A stretch of 64,000 nucleotides of DNA from Dimargaris cristalligena (lineage: Eukaryota; Kickxellomycota; Dimargaritomycetes; Dimargaritales; Dimargaritaceae). The stretch is taken from positions 1-64,000 of the forward strand of contig JANBQC010000020.1 of NCBI GenBank assembly GCA_027576995.1. The letters run 5' to 3'. Numbering within the stretch: position 1 is the stretch's first letter; each line of letters starts with the position of its first letter. Shown piece by piece: positions 33,474 through 44,480 of this stretch. A program made the translations under genes and the position numbers. Below the pieces are notes generated by a model. That model was not told the origin of the DNA and did not search any database. It saw only the letters and a list, made by a program, of their open reading frames with translations.

Positions 33474-36400
33474 GGGGTTGGCTAGACCTGAGAACGAGAG
33501 GGAAAGGGGGAAGCGACAGTCCCAATGTAGTCCCGACTTTTTAAGCGACCCACTCACCTGTATTTTATGTTGATATGGCTACTCAACTTTGAATTTCTAT
33601 ACATGTGGGGTTAACCATTGTTATGTCTGTGGCCCAAGTGTCTTGCTGGCTGTTTGGGGGGGGGTATGCACTACTGTATTTTCAAGAAACCAACGTGTTT
33701 TCATCTATAGTTTAAAGCGAGGAACTCCTCTCTCTTTTGCAATCTCAATCCCAACTAATTAAACAAGGGTGTACTTGACATTCCATCATAGTAGAGCAAC
33801 TCGCCTCCACCTTTTTAGGACTGTGGAAGGTAGCTTATCCGGTGTAGTTTAAGCAGGCCCGTCGGCTTTCCATTCCTTTCCGCATCCATGGACTCTTTGA
33901 TTGGGGCGACTTGCGTTTGATGCAGTGTGGGTACTCCCAAAGAATGCCACAAGACAAGTTTGTACGGCCATGTCCATTCCCATGCACTATATAGTCTGTT
34001 TAGGTTTGGAAAACGTAATTAAGCTGAGTGCCCTATTGAAATCTTATGGTCAAAACAAAGGAGTATCTCATTCACTAGATTCCCCATCTCTGGAAATACA
34101 GGTGGCTTGTTCATTGGCTTACATGTGGCCTGCCTTGAAGGTGATTTCAACAGGAAAAAAATACCCCTTTGGCCCATGTATGGGTCTAAATTTGAGTCAC
34201 TGGTAAACATGGTTGATTAGTTGCTCAATAATATAGCTAGGATTTGAATTGTCGAGATTCTAGAACCACAGAAAATCGGCCTATATGTACATACGTATAC
34301 TGACATTTACATTCAGACACTAGCCAGACCCTCTTCACCTAATATTGATAGGAAAAGACACCCCCATTGGTGATGCCATTGTATCACTCCTTTTATGTTA
34401 GAGTTTGCACTATAGTGGTTTATGTAAGTACTCTTAGAAGGTCCATTTTGGAAAAATATGCAGCTTGTATAATACACCCGTATTTCCCAAGAAACCTTAG
34501 GAACCATGCTCTATACTCCTTTATCATTAGCACCCTTATCTTTTTGACCCTTCCCTTCGTGTAACGGTACTGAGTAATTCACCCATGGCGATTCATGGGA
34601 TGGGGGACATACCATATGCCCCACTTAGAAAGTCGATACCAGACTGGCCCGACAGCCAAGGCAAATGGGCCGCGAATGCTTTTCCTTCCGAAGGCGTGAC
34701 ACAACAAGAGGTGCATGCGTTTTCCAAATTGGGACAAGTAAGTCTGAAATCGACTAGTAAACAAGCCCAAGTTGACAGACCAAAACATTTAGAACGCAAA
34801 CCCACTTAGTCCTTTGTATCAGCCGTTGTGTATATCTTTTGAAGAATCAATTAAAGCCCCTAGTTTAGAGTCGGCTTCATAGTAACTATCAAGCTAAGCT
34901 GCTAAACCGAAATTTAACCGACATGTTTCCCCCCAGTTCACCATACATTCTCCCCAAAACACTGTCAAACAGAGTGCTCCCGGAGCTGATTTATTCAACA
35001 GCCATCAACCATTAGCTCGAAAAGAAGACAGTGAATTACACTCACAATGGTGTATTTACTACAGGTCTCTGCGCGGAAGTGTTTTTAGGCCAGCTGCTAT
35101 TCATCTGGTCAGCCTGAATTTAAATAAATGGCCCGGGCCTAGACTATGCTAATATTGGGAACCCCAATTATTAGTTGCTATGGATGGTCTCGGGTGAGTG
35201 ACTATCCTGAACTGATAATATACGAGGCCAATTTAACTAACCTACGTAGGATTTTAAATTAAATGTTCATGTGTGTCGTGGAGTTAAGCCCTGGTGAATG
35301 ACGGGAGACTTACTCCTAGAAGGAGCGACCTTCAGAGGATGCTTGGACTAGGGAGCTTGATGTCCTTTCTTAAATAGTAATAGTGGCAGATATCAAATAT
35401 ACGGACGAGTTAACTAAGTAATGCCTATAGGAACCGGTTAGGCTTTATATAGTTAGGCAGACCAAAGATAAACGTGCCGAACCGGAACAGAACATATTGG
35501 AAGACATTACGGAGGGACACCCTGGAGAAGGTGGGATGGGTATCACTACTGGGGTCAACCCAGAACCGACTTCCGCAGTCGGGCTAGGGTAATAGCCCCA
35601 CTTCATAATAACAAAGACTACCTACTCGGCCTCTTCGACCACTTGGTTACCTCAACCTCCGATATAAAAAGGGAGGATAGTTCAGCATATCATTAGCCTC
35701 CAGATGACCATTGTCCCCATTTGTCCATAACCTTTACACGTTTTACAATCGCCCAACTCTTTTACTAAATGTATTAATAAGTTCTAGTATATTAGTTAGA
35801 AACACTCGCTACTCTCGTTTACCAATACTTACACGCTTCCTCGCAGGTACTCTATACCATATTTGGGTCTACAGAGTATGGACACCTGGGTTATCACTAA
35901 GCCGTAGTCCTGGAACAAGCCGCGCCGGTATTCATTCCTACACCAGCTAAGCTTTGATATCGCCAGCTCCAACCTAGATTCCCCCTATCGCAAATTTACT
36001 TATTGTACAATGGTATAGGTGTTGGAAATGCATTCCCCCCCCCCGAGTGCCATTTACTGTATTGGACTATTGGAGCGATCTTATTGGCCCAAATTACCTC
36101 TAATAAATACTATCGCGATGAGCTTAATTCTCATCTTGCGGTTCTTTCCTACTTCTATCTATTTGTGACATAAGCTTTATTATCAATCTCGGATTATCAT
36201 CTAAGAGAGAACTTGCGGTTATTCCAACAATAGGTGAGTCAATTCGGGTTGTCTATGTATTGGGTTTATAAGCAAAGCGTGGCCCAACATTATACAAATT
36301 TGAATGAGCTAGCAAAGTTCAATTAGGGGATGTGTTTTTATTCTTAATTTATTGGGTTTGATCTAATAAACGGGGTTTTCGTTGTACAGCTGGGTCGAAC

Positions 36401-36498
36401 TAATCCCATATCGAAACATAGTATGGGTCAGGGTTCACCCGTTCAAATGGAATCATCTCAAAATACAGGCACGATAAATACTAGGGCAATAATCCGGA
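33474..36498. other. 3-kb gene-free stretch
   Basis: AT-rich DNA with only short frames. One poly-C run near 36035. No gene, RNA or clear repeat recognised. Confidence 0.45.
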
Positions 36499-38423
36499 TC
36501 AAGGGGAAAGGTTTTCCTGTATAGCTTTCTTCCAGGCCATGTAATCCCGGTATTTTTTCGACCGCCGGTAGTCCATATTAGGAACCATGGCGGTGATCCC
36601 GGTGATGGCCGAGGTGGCCGTTTTTAGCTGAGGCAGAGGTTTGATGGCGGCAGTGGTCGAGAATACCGGCGGTGGCATAAGATTTGTATTGGAGGTGGCG
36701 AGTGGCTGGACCTGGTCAGTAGACCCGGGGTCCACAATGAAGGGGCTCTTTGGATCATGCGTCAGGGGTAATTGGTTCTTGGCCGCGCGCGGAGTAGTAG
36801 TGGCACGCGGGGCAGGCGGCAGAGGTATTGCAATCACCACTTCGACTTCCACATTATCGACCAAGTGATCGGTGGTCCGTGGGCGTTTAGAGGTCGGCGG
36901 CAGCGAAGGGGAAAGCAGCGTCGACGTCGTGATGGAGCTTGACCCGTTCGAGGCAGCCACCTCCTGCAAAACGTTTTGGAGGAGGGCCACCCGCGGCCGG
37001 GATAAAGTGGGCGGTTGATTTTCATCCGAACCGGGGCCTATGACACCCAAAAGGAGACCGCCGCCCCGCCCACGGGACCGAGAGGTTAGAGTACCCGCCG
37101 GTCGTCGGGGCGGTCTTTGGGGGGTTTCCGGGGTACGCCGAGGGGTCTGGCAGCGCAGGGTAGGGCTAGCCATATGCACGTCGTCGGCCGGTGCGTCAAG
37201 AACAGCATGATCTGCATCGGAGCCATCGGCAGCGGGGGCCTTGCGCTTCATACCCTGGGTTCGACGTTGAAGGGTAGGGGACGTGGGCGCACTACGGGGT
37301 CCGGAACTTGGATTCTGACCGAGGCCGGCGGGTAGTTCCCCGTGAATACGGACCCTAGACGTCGTTTGGGGAACAATGGCGGAATTGGCCCGCAGACCAA
37401 GTGTTTTACGGGGGGTAGCGGCGAGGCCCTTGGGACCGGCGAGTTGCTCGAGCTGCGAGGCAACCACGGATTTAAATAGTTTTAGGTACTGGTCGAATTC
37501 CCGGACGGTGGTAGAACACCGGTGGATGACTTTCATTTTGTCCACTCTTACCTAAAAGCATATAGAGATATAGGCGTATACAATAGTTGGATACATAGGT
37601 GGGATATAGGTTGATATATAAATATGTGTGCGTGTAAGTGGATCGCAGTGCGAGACAGATCGGAGAGACTCCAGCACACTGAAATAGCCAGCATGAGGTT
37701 CATTATAACCTCGGGATATTAAGATACCATAATTGTACATCTACTTACACTGGAGGCTTTACAGCATAGGTAAAAACTGACCCCCAGGACAGCCGGCAAC
37801 TGGGGATCGAAGTGCATCCGTTGGGCAGCCGACAGGTTAGCCGAATACAACTGAACAAAGGTATCTTTGAGCCACTCGACCTGGGGAACGAGCTGTATAC
37901 TTCCGAACTGGACGGCCAATTCCTGGATGGATACATTACTACTCCAGCCCAAAATCTGGCGGGAGCGCCGTAAAAGGGCTTCGTACTGGTCTTTACGAAG
38001 ACCGCTGCGGGTCCAGACATTAGGAGCGGCAATTTCCTCTAGTAATCTGGGGATACCAATAGGTACAGAGTATGGAAGAAGGCGAGAGTAGGATTTAGAA
38101 TAAAACCAAGAATAACAAGCCAATGGAGACCCACCTCCCCGTCCAGCACTGTAGGAGGGCGTGGAGTAAAATGGATTAGGGTAGTCCTAGGCCCAGAGAT
38201 GGATAGAATACACCGGGGGAGACTAAAGGACTTACTTTTCGCATGCCAGCTGGATACACACGAGGGGTGTACCACAGCCCCAATCTTTCATTTCTGAACG
38301 GGACAGGAGCTGCTGGAGTCTCGGAAGAAGGGAAGCCCCGATGGCCAGGACGTTGGGGTTGTGGCCCAGCCCCAAGTCGGCGAGGAGCCGGCCGAAAGTA
38401 AGGTTGTCCGCCTGAAGACTCAT
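36499..38423 (-). CDS. ORC6: Origin recognition complex subunit 6
   Basis: Three exons: 38423-38236, 38046-37749 and 37551-36499; introns of 189 and 197 nt with GTAAGT donors, total 512 residues. The first ~200 residues are the two TFIIB-like cyclin folds typical of metazoan-type Orc6: VCIQLACEK, then the join into LLEEIAAPNVW, GLRKDQYEALLR, LGWSSNVSIQELAVQFG and later the VDKMKVIHRC/EFDQYLK segment. A long disordered Pro/Ser/Thr-rich linker follows (about 210-480). The last 20 residues hold SKKYRDYMAWKKAI, matching the conserved C-terminal helix that binds Orc3. Orc6 completes the origin-binding complex that loads MCM helicase in the nucleus. The linker makes it longer than the human protein. 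The linker contains several S/TP sites that could be CDK targets (inference). A TATA box lies at 38538-38545. Confidence 0.9.
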
Positions 38424-38537
38424 GGGCGGCAATGGAAAATGGATCGGAGCAGGAGGGTCGGCGATGTGGGGTGGAGTTTGGGCAAAGATCGGGCTCGAGT
38501 GTGATGTATATGAGTAAAAGGGGTCGCCGACTTTCTC

Positions 38538-38545
38538 TATTTATA
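38538..38545 (-). promoter_or_regulatory. TATA-like box of ORC6
   Basis: TATAAATA followed by GAGAAAG on the minus strand, about 115 bp upstream of the ATG at 38423. Confidence 0.45.
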
Positions 38546-39933
38546 TTCTTGAATTGGAAGGCAGTTTAGTAACGGCTAAGCCCTCTGGCTACGATGTATA
38601 CAGAAAGTCAAATATGCGATTGCTGAGAGTGGCGGAGTGACTATTACAAGGATACGGTCACTAAGTTGGAATGCGATTTAGGAGACGAAAGAGAACTAGA
38701 GAAATGCTGGGGACGATCAAACAACGCGTTGAGAGCTAATAGTCAATTCGGTGTGACCAAGGAGTAGATAGAGGCTGGGTCGGCGGTGGTTGAGCATGGC
38801 AACAACAAGCTTTGTTTACTTGGGTAATAAGCCAGTGCATATGCAATAGCTCCAGATTCCGTCGAAGCGAGGGCTCTGATTGGCCAGTCTTCTAAATGGA
38901 CGCGCTTGTGGCCACACTCTCGGTTATTTTTTATAGCAGGAAACTACATAAAACTATCAACCAACCAATCCTAGCAAATGTAAATAAGGTCGAATGGAAA
39001 TAATTCCCATTTTGTCCCACCACTACGTTTGTGGTGTAATAATCTCCTATATTATCCATGGAACCCAACAGAGACACTATATAGGTGGGAAGGGTGCTTA
39101 ACGCGGACATATTCGCTATTCTAGTATTATTATTATTATGACCTGGGTTATCCTGTGGACCGGGCTAAACAACTGGATTCAAAACCTTTCCAATAAGTAA
39201 ACTGCCTGATTGAAATGATGGACTACATTCCGAATAGTGGAAGGTCTAAGCGCAATTACACCTGGTAGTAAGTGGATAAATAAAGTGGATGCCATTACAG
39301 GAAATGGAAAGTCGAACCTCCCTACCAACGCTGTATTTTCATAGCCAAGATACAGTAATAATGATATGGCTGCTTTACTTATACCTATAAAGGTAGGCCG
39401 ATTACAAGTTAAATGTTGCAGTTTAATGGTGCGTGGATTGGGTGGGGTGGCGGCTGCCTTTGCACTATGAGTTAGATTGAATTACCAGCCATGTCGAAGA
39501 ATTGTTTGGGTTTCACGAGGTTCATAAATGGCTGACCTACTTAGGGGGGTAAGAGGGGGAGGGATACAGTTCTGTATTAGTCGACGCCACCTTATCTAGA
39601 AGTTGATTAGTGATGGACAGTGGGTTGATAAATGGGGCTGGTTTTAGCCATATGCCGTAAAATTCAATTAGAGCATCTTCGGGGTTCTTTTATATGTTTG
39701 AAAAGAGACCTTCCTATAGAGATAGACTTGCTTACATGATTTTGTATAATATCAAAGCTGGAGTTGTATTTTATATGGAGTGATTTAGGCCTTAATTACA
39801 AGGGTATACTGGCCCTGCAGCAATCTACCAGTACCACAGCGAGGTCTACTTAGAATCCCAAAAGCTGAGTGGTTGATTCAGGGTTCCCAGGAAACCCTGG
39901 TACATTTATCGCTATGCCTAACTGGAGGTAAAA
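38546..39933. other. Intergenic spacer, nothing recognised
   Basis: About 1.4 kb of AT-rich DNA upstream of ORC6 and downstream of the next minus-strand gene. Short TTA/ATT triplet run near 39127. No gene or RNA seen. Confidence 0.5.
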
Positions 39934-40807
39934 CTAATGAGGGTATGGAGCCCGTCTGGGTAGCTCTGCTCTATTACTTCCAGTAGGGTAGGAGTGCGAT
40001 GATGATTGCCTTTGGTCCGTGATGGCGACCCACATCGAGTCGAAAGGGGTCTCCCATCGGTCCAACACCATCCATTCTAGGAGAGGCCTCTCAGTGTTCC
40101 AAATGAACAATTTTAATCGAAGCTCTGCATACGGTAGATGATAAGGAGAAGACGAGGGAAATGGCACCGTCGTTTCACGCGATACTATCCAGCCCCGCCG
40201 GCGGTAGGATTTAATCAAGGGTATGTGGTCTAATGGGGCGTGGGGCAGGGCGGGGTAAGGGGTTCTCATGCGGTCCTGGAACACGTCAATGTGAAGGGAG
40301 GCTAGGTCCCCCACCACCCCGTTATCCATTTGACTTATCGCCAGGTTACTCAGCTTGGTGGCTGTGACGATGCATGGTTTTATTAATAAGATACACTGTG
40401 CTATGGAGACACCTCAGCCCCCCACAGGTACTCCTTCCCCTTCCCTCGTACGATGGATTGGCTGGCCGTGGTAATATCAGGCCAATTATAGTTTTTTTGA
40501 CTTACGGGGACGGCCACTAATCACTCCTTCGTTGTCGAGAGGGCGTAAGATAAAGCTCGGGAGGACGGTGATCTGCGGGGCCAAGCCGGGGTCGCCTGGT
40601 GGAGACTGGGAGGTAGTTTTGTCGGACGGGGGTTGAGGGGAAAGGGATGCTACTATAAACGGGGAGGTGGCTTTTATATCCTTGGGATGGGACTATTTTT
40701 CGGAGAGTGATTGGGAGAAGGAGTGGTCTTGACCATGAATGCGCGCATACATGGGAGGGTGGTTGTTGCCTTCGATGGTGGTGGATAATGGGAGAGTGTA
40801 TGCGCAT
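39934..40807 (-). CDS. Unrecognised spliced gene (about 236 residues)
   Basis: A model with three exons keeps the frame: 40807-40751, 40692-40506 and 40400-39934, with introns of 58 nt (GTATGC...TAG) and 105 nt (GTAAGT...TAG, or a GAG acceptor 12 nt earlier), total 236 residues. Exon 2 reads Pro/Ser-rich and then ITVLPSFILRPLDNEGVI; exon 3 starts QCILLIKPCIVTATKLSN and continues DNGVVGDLASLHIDVFQD, RRRGWIVSRETTVPF and LLEWMVLDRWETPFDSMWVA. The composition is clearly protein-like, but I recognise no family. Two cautions: if intron 1 is not removed, an ATG at 40752 runs into an in-frame TAG at 40693-40695; and a TATA-like GATATAAAAG (40671-40680) could instead drive a shorter gene starting at the ATG at 40329 (131 residues). 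It divides from the septin gene by about 0.35 kb, head to head. Confidence 0.45.
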
Positions 40808-41154
40808 ATGCGGTGGTTATACTATTGGAGCAAGGGGCCTTTTTTTTCGGCCTGGGTTGCTCGTTGCGACTTAAGAGGTCTTAAGAGGCTCCTGGTATGG
40901 CCGACGCCCCCCTCCTCTCTCCTCACTCGCTCTTTATTGCCTAGACTGGTAGTGTGTGCCTTGTGGCTTTTACTTCCTCAGGAACCGTTGTTGTTACTAG
41001 TTCATCTTTTCTTTTCCTCCATTCCCTCTATCGGCCCGTTTCTCGGACTTTCTCTATTATTTTCATCTGCGCTACTTCTCATCTAACGCCTGTTACTTCG
41101 TTTCGGTTCCACCTTCTCCAGTTCCTCACTGCTTGATATTCCACATTCCCTGCC
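40808..41154. other. Divergent promoter region between unrecognised gene and septin
   Basis: About 350 bp, CT-rich on the plus strand toward the septin start, as expected of a fungal leader. No clear TATA box. Confidence 0.45.
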
Positions 41155-43088
41155 ATGTCGCCTTCTGGTAAGTCTATATTTCCTGCGGCTGCGAACCTTC
41201 TTTCCAGCTACGTAGTCGGCGTAGGCTTCCTATGTCCCACCGCCTTTGCTTCATCTGGCTAGCGTCTGGACCGTACGTAGGGTTCCGGCGGCGCTGCCGC
41301 TCTGCCGATGGCAACTGGCCCCGAACGCCTCCCAGCCAAACCCCTCTTGTTTCTCATCTCCCGCACCTATTTGTCTTGCTGTTCCGCTCCTTCCAATCGC
41401 CCGCCATCTCCACTCAGATCACACCTCCAAGGTATGTAGCTAGCTACTTGTTCTACTATACCTTACCTGGTTTTATCGGATTATCCCACCCCGACTGCCG
41501 CAAACCATACTTGATTAAGTGGGGCTTGCTCTGCACTCATCTGGCCCCTCCCCAGCCCGTTCCCGGTCGATACTTTGGGGGCAGCTGCCAGTTATGCCAT
41601 GGCTTTGGTCTATGACTAAACCTCCTGCGACTCCCTCCTTCATCACACATACAGCACATGGGTGAACTTCAACCCAACTGTATAAGATTTTACACAATAT
41701 GTGTATGGGATAGTATGTGGGAGAATAACTTTTGACCAGTAATATTTACCTCATCAAATGGATTATTCATTATACAGCCTGGATGAATATCTGCCATATG
41801 CATTAAATCAAACCCTGCTAACCTCTTTGGCTCCACTACTTGAAACTACCCCTAACCTCCCTTCTAGGCTATCCCGGTCGTCAAACGGGAGCTCAATGGC
41901 TATGTTGGTTTCGCCAATTTGCCCAACCAAGTGCATCGCCGTTCCGTGAAGCGGGGCTTCCAGTTCGTCACCATGGTGGTGGGCGAGTCAGGCCTGGGTA
42001 AATCCACTCTAGTCAACACTCTCTTTAACTCTACCCTGATCCCCGATAAGGAGGAGGTTCCCCCTTCCGCCGAAACCCCTCAGACCGTGGCCATCCAAAA
42101 TATCAGCGCCGATATCCAGGAAAACGGCGTTAAGCTGCGTCTGACCGTTGTCGATACCCCCGGCTTCGGTGATTTCATCAACAACGAGGAGAGCTGGAAG
42201 CCTATCCTCATGGATATTGAGTCCCGCTTCGACTCCTACCTGGCTCAGGAAACCCGCGCCAACCGGACCAAGTTCGTCGATAACCGGGTGCACGCCTGTA
42301 TCTACTTCATTGCCCCTACCGGCCACTCCCTGCGCGCCATTGATATTGAATTCATGAAGCGGCTACACACCAAGGTGAATCTGATCCCCGTCATCGCCAA
42401 GTCAGATACCCTGACTGAAGAGGAGATCGAGGCCTTCAAGGGCCGCATTCTGGCCGATATTGCCCACCACAACATCCAAATCTTCCGCCCTCTGTCCGAC
42501 TCCTTCGACGACCCCGAAACCGTGGCCGAGAACCGTGAGATTCTGTCCAAGATGCCCTTCGCCATCATCGGTAGCAGCAATGACGTCGAAACCCTCGATG
42601 GCCGTAAAGTGCGTGGCCGTAAGTACCCCTGGGGTATCATCGAGGTGGATAACGAAGACCACAACGACTTCGTTAAGCTGCGCCAGATGCTGATCCGCAC
42701 CCACATGGAAGAGCTCAAGGAATATACCAACAACGCTCTCTACGAAAACTACCGCACCGCCAAGCTGCTGTCGCTGGGCAAGGTCCAGGACTCGTCTGTG
42801 TTCCGTGAATACAACCCTGTTCTCCAAATGGAAGAGGAGCGCCGGCTGCACGAGGCCAAGATGCTGAAGATGGAGGGTGAAATGAACGCCGTGTTCCAGC
42901 AGAAGGTCCAGGAAAAGGAGCAGAAGCTGAAGCAGTCCGAAGAAGAGCTGTACGCCCGCCACAAGGAAATGAAACTTGCCCTTGAGAAGCAGCGCCAGGA
43001 CCTCGACGACAAGAAGAAGCGCCTAGAGACTACGATGCGCCCAAGTACACCTGATCGCAAGCCCAAGAAGGGATTCGGCTTCAAGTAG
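41155..43088 (+). CDS. CDC3: Septin, Cdc3/SEPT7 group
   Basis: Three exons: 41155-41167 (13 nt), 41418-41431 (14 nt) and 41868-43088; introns of 250 and 436 nt. The 13-nt and 14-nt exons restore phase 0 and give an N-terminus MSPSDHTSK joined to AIPVVKRELNGYVGFANLP, which continues in a way closely matching SEPT7. Total 415 residues. The GTPase domain shows GESGLGKS (48-55, P-loop), DTPGFGD (~104-110) and AKSD (~186-189), with the septin unique element ending near YENYR. A polybasic HRRSVKR lies just before the P-loop. A C-terminal coiled coil runs from about 329 to 398. Septins form hetero-oligomeric filaments at the bud neck, septum or hyphal branch points. The conserved AIPVVKREL start needs both tiny exons, so the model is well supported though not proven. 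Confidence 0.93.
41418..41431 (+). other. 14-nt micro-exon of the septin gene
   Basis: Lies between an acceptor CAG (41415-41417) and a GTATGT donor (41432). It completes a codon begun by the 13-nt first exon (G + AT) and ends in phase 0 at CCAAG. Without it, the first exon would join the main exon out of frame. Confidence 0.75.
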
Positions 43089-44480
43089 ATGGTGGAATAT
43101 GGGCGTGCGAGAGTAGACTAAGCGAGGGTCCCTGAAGTTATGCGCTCCGCCACTATCATCCTTCGACGGCCCCTCAATAATAGCCGTGCCCATCTACTTT
43201 AATCTCTCGAGCCGCCTCACTGGTCTCACCCCATGCTTCTTTTCTTCTTATGCCCCATACCATCTAATAGTTTTTTCGCCCGTTTTCCTACCCCTTTTAT
43301 CTTAATAATACCCCGTTTGAACGATGCCACCTTCCTCGCCACTCACACATCCCGCTAGTTCCTTAACTGGCTAAGCATTCTCTCTCGCCCATTTCCCCAA
43401 TCTTTCCCTATTTACTTTGGTGAGTTATCTAGTCGCTGATTGTTCGTCATCAAGCCTTCTTCGCTGATCCGATTCGGGAATGTGGGGAGGCTTATTTGTT
43501 TTTCTATATTACTGGACGGTCAACCACAGATACTCCCTCTTTGTTTTTCTCTAGCCTTCCCCTTTTCCTATTTTTCCACACCCATTGGATTTAATACACA
43601 TGATTCGATACAACTCCTATCGAAACTCCAATATTCTCGCGCATCACACTTGATCTCGTCGTGATATCACCGAGTTGCTAGGGGGATAGATTTGGGAAAT
43701 GGCGGTGATGTGATTTTTGCGTTTTATTATTCTTTTCAAATACCTAATTTCGCCTATACCCGTCTTTATATTTTTAATTATTATTTCCGGATTAACTTTT
43801 ATTTACTTTATTACCAACTTGCTCTTTGAGCATCTCAGACTATCCGTCTGGTTATGATCGTTACCCCCCTATTTCAATACCATGCCTTTTTTCGTTTGTC
43901 ACGAGTAGGCTTTAGGCCTAGCTTCTTTCTTTTTCTCCTTCCCCACCCTCTTTACTTTTACTGGCCATCTTGATTATCCGTACTTCTTTAGCGACTTCAA
44001 TATACCCCAAGTCACATACACACACCCACACCGCTCTTTTTCCTTAATAGTTTCTAATGATTTTATACATTTATAATGAAATGCCGTTATTTATTAATCC
44101 GTCCAATCTCTGGCCCCATGATATTGCTAGGAGTTGGTTGTCTACATGCTCAGACAAACAAATGATTTAAGGGATGCTAGGCCTTGTTGCATATTGGGGA
44201 ATAATGAGTGTGCTATTCATGAAAAAATATAATGAGTGCGAGACCAATGAAATGTAAATTTTCGTACTACCACCGAGTATATAAAGTAGTCCACCTAACG
44301 AATATGGGGCGTGAATGAAAGGGACCACAGCAGATTATCGTACAGGAATAGATTTCATACCCGCTATGGCTCTACCTATTTGATGCGGGAAAGCGGGGGG
44401 GAAAATGAGGGGGGGGGAGGGGCACTAAAACCCTGTCAGCCAGACTATATATATATATATATATATATATTCTAGATATT
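43089..44480. other. Spacer between convergent septin and DUF726 genes
   Basis: About 1.4 kb of CT-rich then AT-rich sequence holding both 3' regions, a G-run at 44408-44421 and a TA microsatellite at 44445-44470. No gene seen. Confidence 0.5.
44445..44470 (+). repeat. (TA)n microsatellite
   Basis: A TA run just downstream of the DUF726 stop codon, preceded by a G/A-rich tract; likely in or next to its 3' untranslated region. Confidence 0.9.
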
